From Halopseudomonas litoralis (GTDB lineage Bacteria; Pseudomonadota; Gammaproteobacteria; Pseudomonadales; Pseudomonadaceae), in the NCBI RefSeq assembly GCF_900105005.1, contig NZ_LT629748.1:3534001-3598000 (forward strand): a stretch of DNA of 64,000 nt, given 5' to 3'. Shown piece by piece: positions 49,092 through 58,369 of this stretch; positions within the stretch are counted from its first letter, which is position 1, and each line of letters opens with the position of its first letter. A program made the position numbers and the translations under genes. The notes under the pieces are model-generated. The model did no database searches. It worked only from the letters and a program-made list of their open reading frames with translations, and had not been told where the DNA came from.

Positions 49092-50341
49092 GGTTGGGTA
49101 TCTCCAGAGGCGAAGTGCAGACGAGCGTTGCTGAGCGTTCTGTCGCGCGCTGTATCCACGCGGCGCAGACGTGTGTCGACCAGTTGGCGTCGTGCATCGA
49201 TCACCGAGGTAAGCTCACCGGTACCGGCGCTGTAGTCAGCCAGAGAAAGGCGAACCTTCTCCTCGGCCAAAGGTAATAACGTCTGATCAAGGCGCGCCAG
49301 AGCGCGGTCGAGGCGCTGGTACTCAGCCAGATCGGCGGCAAGTTGCTGGGTGTGTATACGGAGGGCTACTTCACGTTCCGCCTCTAACTGGCTGAGTTTT
49401 GCGCGCTCGGCCGCAATTTTGGGGGTCTGACGGGAGCCGGTGAAAATAGGCAGGTCAAAGCTGACGCTGAGATTCACCATGTCGCTGAATTCATTGCCGC
49501 GACGAAGGTAATCGACGCCCCAGCTCCAGTCCGGTGTTTTCTCGGCGATAGCCTGGCGCACCTTGGCCTCTGCTTCGCGCGTCATCGGCTCGTAAGCGAG
49601 TAATGCAGGACGGCGCTGCAGGCTTTGCTGATGCGATGTGGGATCGGCTCGCCATCTGGGCCAGTCGCCTGCAAGAGTCTGGCTTGCCGCATCACCTATC
49701 CAACGACGGAGCTCGGCTCGCGCAATTGTCCGCATGGTTAACAGCTCATCCTCTTTTTCGGCGAGCAAGGCGGCCTCTTGCTGGGGCAGGACGCTATCTG
49801 CTGTCTGGCCTGCCCCTCCGGCAATACGCGCTTTGATAGCTTGCGAGAAAAGCTGATTCTCATGGTAAAAACCCTTGAAAAGAGTCAGCTTTTGCTCGAT
49901 TGCGAAGGCGGCAAGCCATGCTTCGGCAGTTTGCTGGCGGACATTTAAAAGCTCCGCAAACTGCTGGACACCACGGGCCTCAATGCCGGCTTGTGCTGCT
50001 TCAGTTCGCGCCCGTCTTTTGGCACGGTTTGGAACCTCTTGCATCACTCCGATCATCTGCATGGTCATGGCGTCCCTGTCTGCCCGCCAGCGTGACTCGC
50101 CTTCGATAGGCACACTTTGCAACCCGAGCGTCAGTTTCGGGTCGGGGAGTTCGCCAGCAAAGACCGCCGAGCTTTGCGCAGCTTGCACATCTGCTGCCCT
50201 GGCCTCCAGCGAAGGAGCCGTCTGTTCGGCTAACTGCAAAGCTTGTTCCAGCGTTAATGCCGCCGCGAATGTTGGGTATAACAGCACACCCGCGATCAAG
50301 GTTACCGCGCAGAGCGGAGCCCTAGGTTTATTAGATCTCAT
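49088..50341 (-). CDS. cusC: CusC-type outer-membrane efflux protein
   Basis: CusC is the outer-membrane channel of the copper/silver exporter. The 417-residue precursor has a signal peptide (LCAVTLIAGVLLYPTFAAA), then TLEQALQLAEQTAPSLEARA and the two TolC repeats with long helices (for example VLPQQEAALLAEKEDELLTM). ATG 50341 is chosen because AGGAA lies about 7 bases upstream and the signal peptide follows; the frame is open to 50371. The gene overlaps cusB by four bases and follows a small secreted protein gene by 79 bases. Confidence 0.92.
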   Translation of the reverse strand: MRSNKPRAPLCAVTLIAGVLLYPTFAAALTLEQALQLAEQTAPSLEARAADVQAAQSSAVFAGELPDPKLTLGLQSVPIEGESRWRADRDAMTMQMIGVMQEVPNRAKRRARTEAAQAGIEARGVQQFAELLNVRQQTAEAWLAAFAIEQKLTLFKGFYHENQLFSQAIKARIAGGAGQTADSVLPQQEAALLAEKEDELLTMRTIARAELRRWIGDAASQTLAGDWPRWRADPTSHQQSLQRRPALLAYEPMTREAEAKVRQAIAEKTPDWSWGVDYLRRGNEFSDMVNLSVSFDLPIFTGSRQTPKIAAERAKLSQLEAEREVALRIHTQQLAADLAEYQRLDRALARLDQTLLPLAEEKVRLSLADYSAGTGELTSVIDARRQLVDTRLRRVDTARDRTLSNARLHFASGDTQP

Positions 50342-50420
50342 GTTAAATTCCTGATCATCCATGCGAGCCAAAGGCGCGCAGTAACCAGCCCGGGGTATTA
50401 AATCCAGGCTGAGACTTGAA

Positions 50421-50750
50421 TCAGATCAGTTGTGTACGGGGTGGATGCCAGACGCTGTCTGGGCTTCGAGCGAGGAGTGAGCGGACGTATGGAATAGGTA
50501 TGGGCTTTGCCAAGGGGATCGCCTGTGCTTTTCCCGCAAGGACTTGAAGAAGGCTAGCTAGGTTGCATTGGTGTTCTGCTTTGCAGACGGGGGGCTTGTC
50601 CTGCTGCGCCTGCGCGCCATGACATTCAGATTCACCATCAAGCGTGGCGTGATGCATTGACGGCCATGTTGACATATACAGTTGCGCGATCCCATTAATG
50701 GGAAACGTAAGCGCTAATAGCAGGAGCAAGAGTCGCATAATCGCCTTCAT
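50421..50750 (-). CDS. Small secreted His/Cys-containing protein at head of cus operon
   Basis: A 109-residue product with a signal-like start (MRLLLLLLALTFPINGIA), then STWPSMHHATLDGESECHG and PPVCKAEHQCNLASLLQVLA. The Cys and His residues could bind a metal. It resembles the short proteins (DUF2946-like) that often precede cus or cop operons, but I cannot assign it to a family with confidence. It probably starts the cus transcript, with a CopR-like site and a CopR-type box 105-210 bases upstream. The ATG at 50750 is preferred over an open frame to 50906 because the signal peptide follows it. Confidence 0.6.
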   Translation of the reverse strand: MKAIMRLLLLLLALTFPINGIAQLYMSTWPSMHHATLDGESECHGAQAQQDKPPVCKAEHQCNLASLLQVLAGKAQAIPLAKPIPIPYVRSLLARSPDSVWHPPRTQLI

Positions 50751-50854
50751 AGCTAATCCATAAGCAGCTAAACCACGATGTAACCTTCCTATGGTTCTTG
50801 CCGTATTTACACAGAGTATATGGAAAATAACCTGACTTGAGCCTGACCTGAAAA

Positions 50855-50868
50855 TGACATTTATGTCA
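50855..50868. promoter_or_regulatory. TGACAT-TT-ATGTCA dyad
   Basis: TGACATTTATGTCA is a symmetrical dyad with 6-base arms, upstream of the cus operon. It resembles the E. coli CusR box core (TGACAA..TTGTCA) more than the other boxes of this window. Confidence 0.5.
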
Positions 50869-50943
50869 GAGATCGGGGTTGGGCCATCCGTCACTACAAA
50901 ACGCACCGAGATACTTCTGAAATAAAAGCGAAGGGTTATGTTC

Positions 50944-50959
50944 CTTACAGAATTGTAAT
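50944..50959. promoter_or_regulatory. CopR-type box, copy 3
   Basis: CTTACAGAATTGTAAT fits the shared pattern with one change in the first arm. It lies between the divergent cus operon and the DUF326 gene, 114 bases before the latter. Confidence 0.6.
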
Positions 50960-51072
50960 GAAGATCGCCTGAACGGGGTCAGTTCATGTCGGTCGTATTT
51001 CATGTGGGCGACTCTTGAAGGAGCTCTCAAGCAACTATGTTTAACGATGAAAAAACGATTCCGGAGAACGCA

Positions 51073-51402
51073 ATGACTAATTCCATGTACCAGTCTTGTA
51101 TCCAGGCATGTTGGGCATGTGCTCAGGCATGTGAAATGTGCGCTTCCGCATGCTTGCGTGAGGAAGACGTGAAAGCGATGGCTCGTTGCATTGAGCTTGA
51201 TCGGGACTGCGCAGATATTTGTTCGCTGGCGGCCGTATTAATGAGCCGTGATAGTGAGCTGGCCAAGGAGTTTTGTGCGCTGTGTGCGAAGGTGTGCCGG
51301 GCCTGTGCAGAGGAATGCGGGAAACATCAGATGGATCACTGTCAAGAATGCGCGGAAGCTTGCAAGAAATGTGCAGAGGAATGCGAGCGGATGGCAGCGT
51401 AA
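51073..51402 (+). CDS. DUF326 four-helix-bundle Cys-rich copper-binding protein
   Basis: A 109-residue protein with 19 cysteines in CxxxC and CxxC spacings (for example SCIQACWACAQACEMCASAC near the N-terminus and CQECAEACKKCAEEC at the end). This is the pattern of DUF326/Csp proteins, whose four-helix bundle stores many Cu(I) ions in its core. No signal peptide is visible, so it is probably cytosolic (Csp3-like). ATG 51073 has GGAG 8 bases upstream; an in-frame ATG at 51037 has a poorer site. It is divergent from the cus operon with a CopR-type box between them, and converges on copS. Confidence 0.9.
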   Translation: MTNSMYQSCIQACWACAQACEMCASACLREEDVKAMARCIELDRDCADICSLAAVLMSRDSELAKEFCALCAKVCRACAEECGKHQMDHCQECAEACKKCAEECERMAA

Positions 51403-51454
51403 TTCCTGGCCGCTGCCCTGTGGTTGCCGAGCTCCAGGGCAGCAATGTCGTCAT

Positions 51455-52861
51455 CTACTCGATTTTTAGAGGTAATTGAACCTCAAACGTGGTTGCCTCC
51501 GTTGTGGAGAACGCTCTGATCTTCCCGCCGTGGGCTTCGATAATCGATTTCGTGATGGCCAAGCCCAGCCCGGCACCTTCGCTGCTACGTTGGCGGGATG
51601 CGTCGAGCCTGTAGAATCGTTCAAAAATATGATTCAAATGCTCTTCAGGTATAGGTGGCCCTGGGTTCTGTATGCGGATTCTTACGTTACCGGAGTTCAC
51701 TTGAAGGGTTGTGGTTACGCTCTGCCCCTCTGGCGTATGCCGGACTGCATTGGACAGCAAGTTACTCAAGGCGCGACGGATCATTAGTCGGTCGCCAAGG
51801 ACATGAACTTGCTCTCCGGTATTTTCTAACAGCACCTCCCGCTCTTCTGCCCAGGCGCTGAAATAATCGAACAGGTTTCTCAGCTCTGACTGAAGATCGA
51901 TATCGACCAGTTCCGGTTTCAGCAGCTGATTATCAGCCTGAGCCAGGAAAAGCATGTCACCGACCATCTTGGCCATGCGATCATATTCTTCGAGGTTTGA
52001 ATACAGCACTTCCCGGTACTGCTCCACGCTGCGCGCCTGGGTTAGCGCTACCTCAGTATGGGTTCTCAAATTGGTAACGGGTGTGCGCAGTTCGTGCGCG
52101 ATGTCACCGGAAAAATCCGATAGGCGTCGGAATACATCTTCAAGCCTGCCAATCATTTCATTGAAGGAAATCGTCAGCTCTACCAACTCGGCGGGGACGG
52201 ATCGCGGTTCAAGGCGAAAATCCATCTGATCAGACCTGATGCGTCTCATCTCTCGGCTGATACGTCGAATAGGAGCGTGTCCCTGGTAAACCGCGAACCA
52301 GGTTGCCAGAAGAGCTATCAAGCACGCGGCAAGGGTGACAATCCGAAGGTGGTTCCGAAAGCCGTCCAGGTAATGCAGATGAAAGTCGATACCTGTGGCG
52401 ACCGCGAGTCTGAACTTGGCTGTGCCTTCAAGCCTGTCTGATTCAATCCACAAGACCGCACCACGAAAGGCTTCCTGATGATCATTCCAGTTCTCAACCG
52501 TATCGATAGTGATTTCTTCTACAGGTCGGGCAGTGCGGGCGAACGTGTCCAGATTGAAACCCGGTGTTGAGTAGATCAATGACCCGCTATCGGTACTGAT
52601 TCGGTATTGGGCGTTACGATGGCCTGTTACCACGCTAGCGAGACGCTGATGCAGCTCGTCGGCGGGTATATCGGCCGGTACGGTCGCGAGGAGGTATTGC
52701 AACGCCTGAACTACTGAATTGAGCTCATCCACATCCTGCTGGACGAAATGATTATTGATAGAGCGCTCCATCATCCAGCCAAAGGTGAGGAGAACAGCGG
52801 TTATCACAGCGCCAATGGAGACGGTGAGTCTAACGACCAGAGATAGCGGGCGTCTTTTCAT
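51455..52861 (-). CDS. copS: Copper-sensing histidine kinase CopS/CusS
   Basis: A 468-residue inner-membrane kinase. It has a helix at about residues 10-32, a periplasmic sensor domain with several histidines (for example IDFHLHYLDGFRNHLRI), a second helix at about 172-190, HAMP, HisKA with His256 (DIAHELRTPVTNLRTHTEVA), and an ATPase domain (NLLSNAVRHT, RIQNPGPPI, EGAGLGLAI). It is encoded 3 bases after copR. The context (cus, cop and copper ATPase genes on both sides) points to copper or silver sensing. Confidence 0.9.
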   Translation of the reverse strand: MKRRPLSLVVRLTVSIGAVITAVLLTFGWMMERSINNHFVQQDVDELNSVVQALQYLLATVPADIPADELHQRLASVVTGHRNAQYRISTDSGSLIYSTPGFNLDTFARTARPVEEITIDTVENWNDHQEAFRGAVLWIESDRLEGTAKFRLAVATGIDFHLHYLDGFRNHLRIVTLAACLIALLATWFAVYQGHAPIRRISREMRRIRSDQMDFRLEPRSVPAELVELTISFNEMIGRLEDVFRRLSDFSGDIAHELRTPVTNLRTHTEVALTQARSVEQYREVLYSNLEEYDRMAKMVGDMLFLAQADNQLLKPELVDIDLQSELRNLFDYFSAWAEEREVLLENTGEQVHVLGDRLMIRRALSNLLSNAVRHTPEGQSVTTTLQVNSGNVRIRIQNPGPPIPEEHLNHIFERFYRLDASRQRSSEGAGLGLAITKSIIEAHGGKIRAFSTTEATTFEVQLPLKIE

Positions 52862-52864
52862 GGG

Positions 52865-53548
52865 CTAACCTGGCTGTGTCACGTCAAGCATATAACCCAT
52901 GCCGCGTACGGTATGAATCAGCTTTGGTTCAAAATCATCATCGATCTTCGCGCGCAGCCGCCGGATAGCAACATCGATGACATTGGTGTCACTGTCAAAA
53001 TTCATGTCCCACACCTGGGAAGCGATCAATGAGCGTGGCAACACTTCCCCTTGGCGCCGCACAAGGAGTTCAAGCAGGGCGAATTCCTTATTGGTCAAGT
53101 TGATCCTCACGCCATGTCGCTGTGCGCGACGGCGAGGTATATCCAGCATCAGGTCAGCCACCTGGAGTTGATCCTGAAAAACCGGCGCAGCACCGCGCCG
53201 TAACAATGTACGTACTCGTGCCAGCAGCTCCGAAAAAGCAAAAGGCTTGACCAGATAGTCGTCCGCTCCCAATTCCAGACCCTTGACCCGGTCTTCTACA
53301 CTGTCCCTTGCGGTGAGAAATAACACAGGCGTGGTGGATCTGGCCTCTCTCAATGACTGCATAATTCGCCAGCCATCCACATCAGGCAGCATTACATCAA
53401 GGACAATCAAGTCATACGAGCCGGTAAGCGCCAGGTGGTGACCATCGAGCCCGGTCCGGGCGAGATCTACCACAAAGCCGGATTCCATGAGGCCCTGCCG
53501 GATATAATCCCCAGTTTTTACTTCATCTTCTACGATGAGAATCTTCAT
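52865..53548 (-). CDS. copR: OmpR-family response regulator CopR/CusR
   Basis: A 227-residue regulator. The receiver has Asp51 ([14 protein letters not shown]), acidic EDE at 7-9 and the Lys in [10 protein letters not shown]. The winged-helix effector occupies about residues 128-222 ([20 protein letters not shown] and [14 protein letters not shown]). It is divergent from the copper ATPase gene over 316 bases with two identical-pattern boxes, and is the best candidate to bind all six boxes of the window. It pairs with CopS. The heavy-metal group of OmpR regulators also includes CzcR at 39601. Confidence 0.92.
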   Translation of the reverse strand: MKILIVEDEVKTGDYIRQGLMESGFVVDLARTGLDGHHLALTGSYDLIVLDVMLPDVDGWRIMQSLREARSTTPVLFLTARDSVEDRVKGLELGADDYLVKPFAFSELLARVRTLLRRGAAPVFQDQLQVADLMLDIPRRRAQRHGVRINLTNKEFALLELLVRRQGEVLPRSLIASQVWDMNFDSDTNVIDVAIRRLRAKIDDDFEPKLIHTVRGMGYMLDVTQPG

Positions 53549-53650
53549 CGTTCCACTCCGCTCTACAGTTCAGGCCAAGGAAGCCAGTCCATTTCATTGT
53601 CGTCAATATCAATTTTATAGTCTGAAATCTGCCCACAACATGACCAGAAA

Positions 53651-53666
53651 ATGACAAATATGTAAT
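53651..53666. promoter_or_regulatory. CopR-type box, copy 4
   Basis: ATGACAAATATGTAAT fits AT(T/G)AC-N6-GTAAT. It contains TGACA-N5-GTAAT, the form I recall for Pseudomonas CopR sites. Confidence 0.7.
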
Positions 53667-53719
53667 GTTGGTGGCCGGAAGCTAGGTTATATCGGTGAGA
53701 AAAGCGTTGTTCGCATAAC

Positions 53720-53735
53720 ATGACTAAAATGTAAT
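53720..53735. promoter_or_regulatory. CopR-type box, copy 5
   Basis: ATGACTAAAATGTAAT repeats the pattern 69 bases after copy 4 in the same orientation, that is about 6.5 helical turns. The pair lies between copR and the copper ATPase gene. Confidence 0.7.
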
Positions 53736-53864
53736 GCTTGCGGGAGCAGCCTGGTCATCTTTAACTAATAAGCTTATGGCATCATGATTCATGTAATCTC
53801 CTCCTTTAAGAAACCGCTTAATACGCGGTGCAAACTGCCTGCTTATTTGAAAAGGTGCTTATCC

Positions 53865-56189
53865 ATGGCGCACGATAATTCTGATTCTCATTGTCATCAT
53901 CATGCTCCCTCCAACACGGGCTCAGGGCTTACAGACCCGGTCTGCGGCATGCGTGTAACGGCAGACTCTACCCACCATGTTGAGCATGCGGGTAAAACTC
54001 ACTATTTCTGCAGCACCAAGTGCATGGATAGATTCGAGCATGATCCTGAGAAGTTTCTATCGCCAGCCTCAGAGCCACCTCCGGAAGCGGCCAAAGGCAC
54101 AATCTATACCTGCCCGATGCATCCGGAAATACGGCAGGATCATGCCGGCATCTGCCCAAAATGCGGCATGGCTCTTGAGCCCCTGATGCCCAGTTTGGAA
54201 GACGACAATCCTGAGCTGGACGATTTTTCCAGGCGATTCTGGTGGACATTGCCTTTTACCGTCATTGTCACGGTGCTTGCCATGTTTGGGCCACAGCTTG
54301 GCTGGTTCGAGATGGCGACGCAAACGTGGATAGAGCTTGTACTGTCGCTTCCCGTGGTGCTGTGGGCCGGACAGCCGTTCTTCGTACGGGGTTGGCAATC
54401 AGTGGTCAACCGCAGTCCCAACATGTGGACGCTCATCGGCTTGGGTACCGGTGCCGCCTTCGTCTACAGCACGCTGGCAACCGTAGCTCCCGGTATATTT
54501 CCGGAAACATTCATGTCCATGGGGCGTGTGGCGGTTTATTTCGAAGCCGCAGTGGTGATCATTTCCCTTACGCTGTTTGGTCAGGTGCTGGAGCTTCGCG
54601 CGCGTTCCCAGACATCCGCTGCCATCCGGTCATTGCTCGGTCTGGCGCCCAAGACGGCCCGCCGTATCAATGCAGACGGAACAGAAGAAGATGTACCGCT
54701 GACGCATGTGCATGAAGGTGACCGTCTGCGCGTACGGCCCGGTGAAAAAGTTCCGGTCGATGGCATTGTTGAGGAGGGTGCAAGTTCTCTCGATGAATCC
54801 ATGTTGACGGGTGAATCGTTACCCATCAGCAAGCGTCCCGGCGATAGGGTCATAGGGGCAACGATGAACACCTCTGGTGCACTTGTGATCCGGGCGGAGA
54901 AAGTCGGCTCGGCCACTGTGTTGTCACAAATTGTCCAGTTGGTGGCTCAGGCCCAACGCTCTCGGGCGCCGATGCAACGGATGGCTGATTTGGTGGCGGG
55001 TTACTTTGTCATGGCGGTGGTAGCCATCGCCATCCTCACCTTGGTCGTGTGGGGCATGTTCGGCCCGCAGCCAAGCTGGGTCTATGGCCTGATCAATGCG
55101 GTCGCTGTTCTGATCATCGCTTGCCCTTGTGCGCTGGGGCTCGCAACGCCCATGTCAGTCATGGTTGCTACCGGACGAGGCGCAACCCAGGGTGTTCTGT
55201 TTCGTGATGCAGCAGCAATAGAAAATCTGCGCAAAGTCGATACGCTCATCGTAGACAAGACCGGCACCTTGACAGAAGGCCGACCCGCATTCGATCAGGC
55301 TGTTTCCGCTGGCGAGTTGGACGCCGATGAAATCTTGCGCCTGGCTGCCAGCCTCGATCAAGGCAGCGAGCATCCTTTGGCTGACGCTATTGTCAGCGCT
55401 GCGCGCGAACGTAATTTGGTGCTCAGCCCAGTGGACGACTTTGACTCGGGTAGCGGCATAGGCGTACGGGGCAAGGTTGAAGGCAAAACACTGCTGTTGG
55501 GCAACACTGCGTTCATGCAGCAGGATAACGTCAATGTTGATGGCCTGGCTGCCACCGCTGAGGGATTGAGGACAAAGGGTGCGAGTGTGATGTACCTGGC
55601 GGTTGACGGCACACTGGTCGGCCTACTCGCCGTTTCCGACCCCATCAAACAGAGCACCCCTGAAGCGGTACAGGCGCTCAAGGCAGCGGGAATCAGAGTC
55701 ATCATGGCCACCGGTGACGGTATCTCAACGGCCAAAGCGGTCGCCGCCCAGTTAGGCATTGATGAAATACATGGTGAAGTGAAGCCGGCCGATAAACTGG
55801 AGCTGGTGGACAAGCTGCAGTCCGAAGGCTGCATCGTTGCGATGGCGGGCGACGGCATCAATGATGCTCCGGCACTGGCCAAGGCGAATGTCGGTATTGC
55901 TATGGGAACCGGGACGGACGTAGCGATGAACAGTGCGCAAGTCACCTTGGTAAAAGGAGACCTGCGGGGTATCTCGATTGCCCGGGATCTGTCAAACAAG
56001 ACTGTTCTTAATATGAAGCAGAACCTGGGTTTTGCGTTTATTTATAATGCGCTAGGCGTTCCGCTGGCGGCCGGCGTCCTGTACCCGTTTGCCGGGTTGC
56101 TTCTATCACCCATGTTTGCAGCCCTGGCGATGAGTCTGAGTTCAGCGTCCGTTGTATTCAACTCGCTGCGGCTTCGTGGTTCGGTTTAA
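53865..56189 (+). CDS. copA: Copper-exporting P1B-type ATPase with YHS and HMBD N-terminus
   Basis: This inner-membrane ATPase exports Cu+ (or Ag+) from the cytoplasm. The 774-residue protein lacks a CxxC HMA domain. Instead it has a His-rich start (DSHCHHHAP), a YHS domain (about residues 24-65, TDPVCGM to KFL), a heavy-metal-binding segment (about 81-108, [20 protein letters not shown]), eight membrane helices, the TGES motif, the CPC ion site ([13 protein letters not shown], about 420), DKTGTLTEG (Asp about 463) and [13 protein letters not shown] 53865 has AAAGG upstream. A strong terminator follows. It is divergent from copRS. The symbol is the family name; a multicopper oxidase also called CopA lies at 58366. 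Confidence 0.93.
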   Translation: MAHDNSDSHCHHHAPSNTGSGLTDPVCGMRVTADSTHHVEHAGKTHYFCSTKCMDRFEHDPEKFLSPASEPPPEAAKGTIYTCPMHPEIRQDHAGICPKCGMALEPLMPSLEDDNPELDDFSRRFWWTLPFTVIVTVLAMFGPQLGWFEMATQTWIELVLSLPVVLWAGQPFFVRGWQSVVNRSPNMWTLIGLGTGAAFVYSTLATVAPGIFPETFMSMGRVAVYFEAAVVIISLTLFGQVLELRARSQTSAAIRSLLGLAPKTARRINADGTEEDVPLTHVHEGDRLRVRPGEKVPVDGIVEEGASSLDESMLTGESLPISKRPGDRVIGATMNTSGALVIRAEKVGSATVLSQIVQLVAQAQRSRAPMQRMADLVAGYFVMAVVAIAILTLVVWGMFGPQPSWVYGLINAVAVLIIACPCALGLATPMSVMVATGRGATQGVLFRDAAAIENLRKVDTLIVDKTGTLTEGRPAFDQAVSAGELDADEILRLAASLDQGSEHPLADAIVSAARERNLVLSPVDDFDSGSGIGVRGKVEGKTLLLGNTAFMQQDNVNVDGLAATAEGLRTKGASVMYLAVDGTLVGLLAVSDPIKQSTPEAVQALKAAGIRVIMATGDGISTAKAVAAQLGIDEIHGEVKPADKLELVDKLQSEGCIVAMAGDGINDAPALAKANVGIAMGTGTDVAMNSAQVTLVKGDLRGISIARDLSNKTVLNMKQNLGFAFIYNALGVPLAAGVLYPFAGLLLSPMFAALAMSLSSASVVFNSLRLRGSV

Positions 56190-56212
56190 GTTGGATACGT
56201 CGAGGGCGTAAC

Positions 56213-56244
56213 GAAGAATGGCGAGTCTCTACTCGCCATTCTTC
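56213..56244. terminator. Strong bidirectional terminator
   Basis: GAAGAATGGCGAGT and its complement form a 14-bp stem with a CTCT loop, followed by TTCGATTTT. It lies between the convergent copper ATPase and cytochrome c genes. Confidence 0.85.
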
Positions 56245-56291
56245 TTCGATTTTCTAGCTATAAGAAAGTATCCCGTATTGCACGCTCCGCG

Positions 56292-56762
56292 TCATTGCTG
56301 ACGCAGTGTGGTTTGTTTCTGCGCCTGTAGAACCTCAGGTGGCCAGGTACTTTTAATGTAAGCCAGCACCGCGACAATATCCTCGTCAACCAGAATGTTC
56401 CGATACGCAGGCATATCGCTTTCGTAGCCGGGCGGCGCCGTTCTGCCGGGTACCAGGCCGTTTTTAACCATATCCACCAGCATGGGGTCCGAATGATGCC
56501 ACGTATGCCCGGTTGGGTCATGGGGCGGCGCGGGTAATCTCCCATTGGGGAGACGCTGGCGCCAGTTTTCCTGCCCCTGCAGCGACTCCCCATGACAGAC
56601 CGCGCAATGCATTACGTAGATGGACTGACCAAGCATGACCAGATTCTGATCGGCAGGATCTATGAATTCTGGGCCAGACTCACGTGTGGCCGTATAAAGG
56701 AAGGCGACGACGCCAATTATCGCAACGCCGATCGCTCCTAATATTTTATTTCTTCCAGGCAT
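56292..56762 (-). CDS. Monohaem c-type cytochrome of the cop operon
   Basis: A 156-residue protein with an N-terminal membrane anchor (ILGAIGVAIIGVVAFLYTA), the haem motif HCAVCHGESLQGQENW (Cys about 53 and 56, His 57), a Pro/His-rich middle (PPHDPTGHTWHHSDPML) and an axial Met candidate (DMPAYRNIL). It is a class I cytochrome exposed to the periplasm. It is the last gene of copA-copB-cupredoxin-cytochrome, 9 bases after the cupredoxin gene. An electron-accepting role for the multicopper oxidase or cupredoxin is inference. Confidence 0.88.
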   Translation of the reverse strand: MPGRNKILGAIGVAIIGVVAFLYTATRESGPEFIDPADQNLVMLGQSIYVMHCAVCHGESLQGQENWRQRLPNGRLPAPPHDPTGHTWHHSDPMLVDMVKNGLVPGRTAPPGYESDMPAYRNILVDEDIVAVLAYIKSTWPPEVLQAQKQTTLRQQ

Positions 56763-56771
56763 TTATGTGGC

Positions 56772-57263
56772 TCAAATGACTTCAACCTTGCCTACCATCC
56801 CAGCCTCGGTATGGCCAGGAATAAGGCAGGCAAAATCAACCATGCCTGGCTGATCAAACTGCCATACCAGACCACCTACCTTGCCTGGTTGCAATGTGAT
56901 CATGTTGGGCTCTTCGTGTTCCATACCCGGCATTGCCAGCATTTCAGTGGCATGTGCTTTCAGTTCTTCTATTGAGCCGATCACCATTTCGTGCGGCACT
57001 TGCCCTACGTTCTTGATGAAAAATCGAACTGTTTCGCCAGCTTCCACTTGTATATTGCTGGGTGTGAAGCGCATGTTGTCGTCCATGGTGATTTCAATCG
57101 TCCGGGAGACGTTTGCTGGATCGCCAGGTTGACCCACCGCAGAGGCAGTCTGCGGCATGGATGACATATCATGACCCTGCATGCCGTGCCCTGAGTGATC
57201 AACAGCTGCGATAGCAAAGGCTGGCAGGAGGCTGAATGCGAGAATGGTAAAAGTCTTTTTCAT
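56772..57263 (-). CDS. Periplasmic cupredoxin (CopI-like)
   Basis: A 163-residue precursor with a signal peptide (TFTILAFSLLPAFAIA) and a His/Met-rich linker (DHSGHGMQGHDMSSM). The cupredoxin domain has the type-1 copper ligands: His in VPHEMVIGS, then Cys, His and Met in FACLIPGHTEAGM. A long Met-rich insert (ATEMLAMPGMEHEEPNM) may carry extra copper. ATG 57263 has GGAG about 9 bases upstream; the frame is open to 57326. Such proteins carry or buffer copper in the periplasm. It lies between copB and the cytochrome gene. Confidence 0.88.
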   Translation of the reverse strand: MKKTFTILAFSLLPAFAIAAVDHSGHGMQGHDMSSMPQTASAVGQPGDPANVSRTIEITMDDNMRFTPSNIQVEAGETVRFFIKNVGQVPHEMVIGSIEELKAHATEMLAMPGMEHEEPNMITLQPGKVGGLVWQFDQPGMVDFACLIPGHTEAGMVGKVEVI

Positions 57264-57328
57264 ATTGAATACTCTCCTAGAGTTAAATGGCGGGGGAGCT
57301 GATTGAGCTACCCCATTAAAAGCCACTG

Positions 57329-58369
57329 TCAGAAGCGGAAGCTCAGGCCGGTGACAAAACGGGTTTCCTGTCTGGACTCACCCGCCGCCCTGGCGTAATC
57401 CGCTGTTTTACTGAATTTGCTGGACCATTCCACGCCGACATAAGGAACGAACTGGCGGGTGATCTCATATTTGACACGCAAACCTGCAGTGCCGTCCGTC
57501 AGTCCGTTGCCGACTCCCCAGCGTTCATCGTCTTTGCCATGGAAATTCAATTCCACGCTTGGCTGGAGGTAGAGCTTCTGGGTAAGCCGTATGTCGTATT
57601 CCGCTTCCAGTGCCAAGGCCGTACGTCCGCTGGGGCCAACATAGGCGGTTGCATCCACTTCAAACCAGTACGGCGCCAATCCCTTGAAGCCAAATGCCAG
57701 CCACTCCCGGTTCGGCGCGCCGTTAGCATGGTCGAATCGAAAGCCAAGCTCCGTATCCCAGAATGTTGAAACCGCATGACGCCATAGCAGTTGCGTCTCG
57801 GACTCCTGTAGCTTACCGCCAGCCACGTCACCTTCTGCCTTGATCACAGCGCGGTTATAGGTGCTGCCATACCAGGCCTCGCCCTCATATGCCGCCCATT
57901 CCTCGCCTCGCGCCTTGACGTACTCCAACCGGTCGAAGTAAACGGAACCGAAGTTGTGCATATCCGACATGATGAGTGCATCTGATGGGGGTAGCGCATA
58001 TTGACCCGCATTGCGCACATAGCCATCGGAGTAGACATCGGGGTCGCGGGCATCTGTCGGAGCCGAACCGCCTTGCATCTGCATATCGCCGTGATCCATT
58101 TCGCCACTGCCGTGATCCATACCCGACATATCCATGGACCCATGATCCATACCTGACATGTCCATGGCCCCATGATTCATGCCAGAGGCCTCCACCGGTA
58201 CGCTGGACTCTGGCGCGGCAGGCATGTGGTCTGCGTGTCCTGCATGTTGGGTTTGCCCATAGGCAAACACCGGCATCACAGCTCCTGTAACCATCGCCGC
58301 AGCAAGCAGTTTCTTTTTCAAGGGATTGTTCATGATCCGGATGCCTGAGCTGTTAAGTGTTGCTCTCAT
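57329..58369 (-). CDS. copB: Copper resistance protein CopB (outer membrane)
   Basis: CopB is an outer-membrane beta-barrel for copper resistance. The 346-residue precursor has a signal peptide (LLAAAMVTGAVMPVFA), a Met/His repeat region at about residues 45-95 (GMNHGAMDMSGMDHGSMDMS and similar), and a C-terminal barrel starting near FGSVYFDRLEYV and ending in a terminal Phe (TGLSFRF), as for outer-membrane proteins. I start it at ATG 58369, which overlaps the copA stop; the ATG at 58333 directly before the signal peptide is an alternative. It is co-transcribed with the multicopper oxidase gene. Confidence 0.92.
   Translation of the reverse strand: MRATLNSSGIRIMNNPLKKKLLAAAMVTGAVMPVFAYGQTQHAGHADHMPAAPESSVPVEASGMNHGAMDMSGMDHGSMDMSGMDHGSGEMDHGDMQMQGGSAPTDARDPDVYSDGYVRNAGQYALPPSDALIMSDMHNFGSVYFDRLEYVKARGEEWAAYEGEAWYGSTYNRAVIKAEGDVAGGKLQESETQLLWRHAVSTFWDTELGFRFDHANGAPNREWLAFGFKGLAPYWFEVDATAYVGPSGRTALALEAEYDIRLTQKLYLQPSVELNFHGKDDERWGVGNGLTDGTAGLRVKYEITRQFVPYVGVEWSSKFSKTADYARAAGESRQETRFVTGLSFRF

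Larger units (their letters stand above)
50751..51072. other. 322-bp divergent promoter region (cus operon / DUF326)
   Basis: No gene is seen. It holds two regulatory dyads (50855-50868 and 50944-50959), described separately. Confidence 0.6.
53549..53864. other. 316-bp divergent promoter region (copRS / copper ATPase)
   Basis: No gene is seen. It holds two CopR-type boxes at 53651 and 53720. An in-frame ATG at 53784 upstream of the ATPase start is not preferred. Confidence 0.6.
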
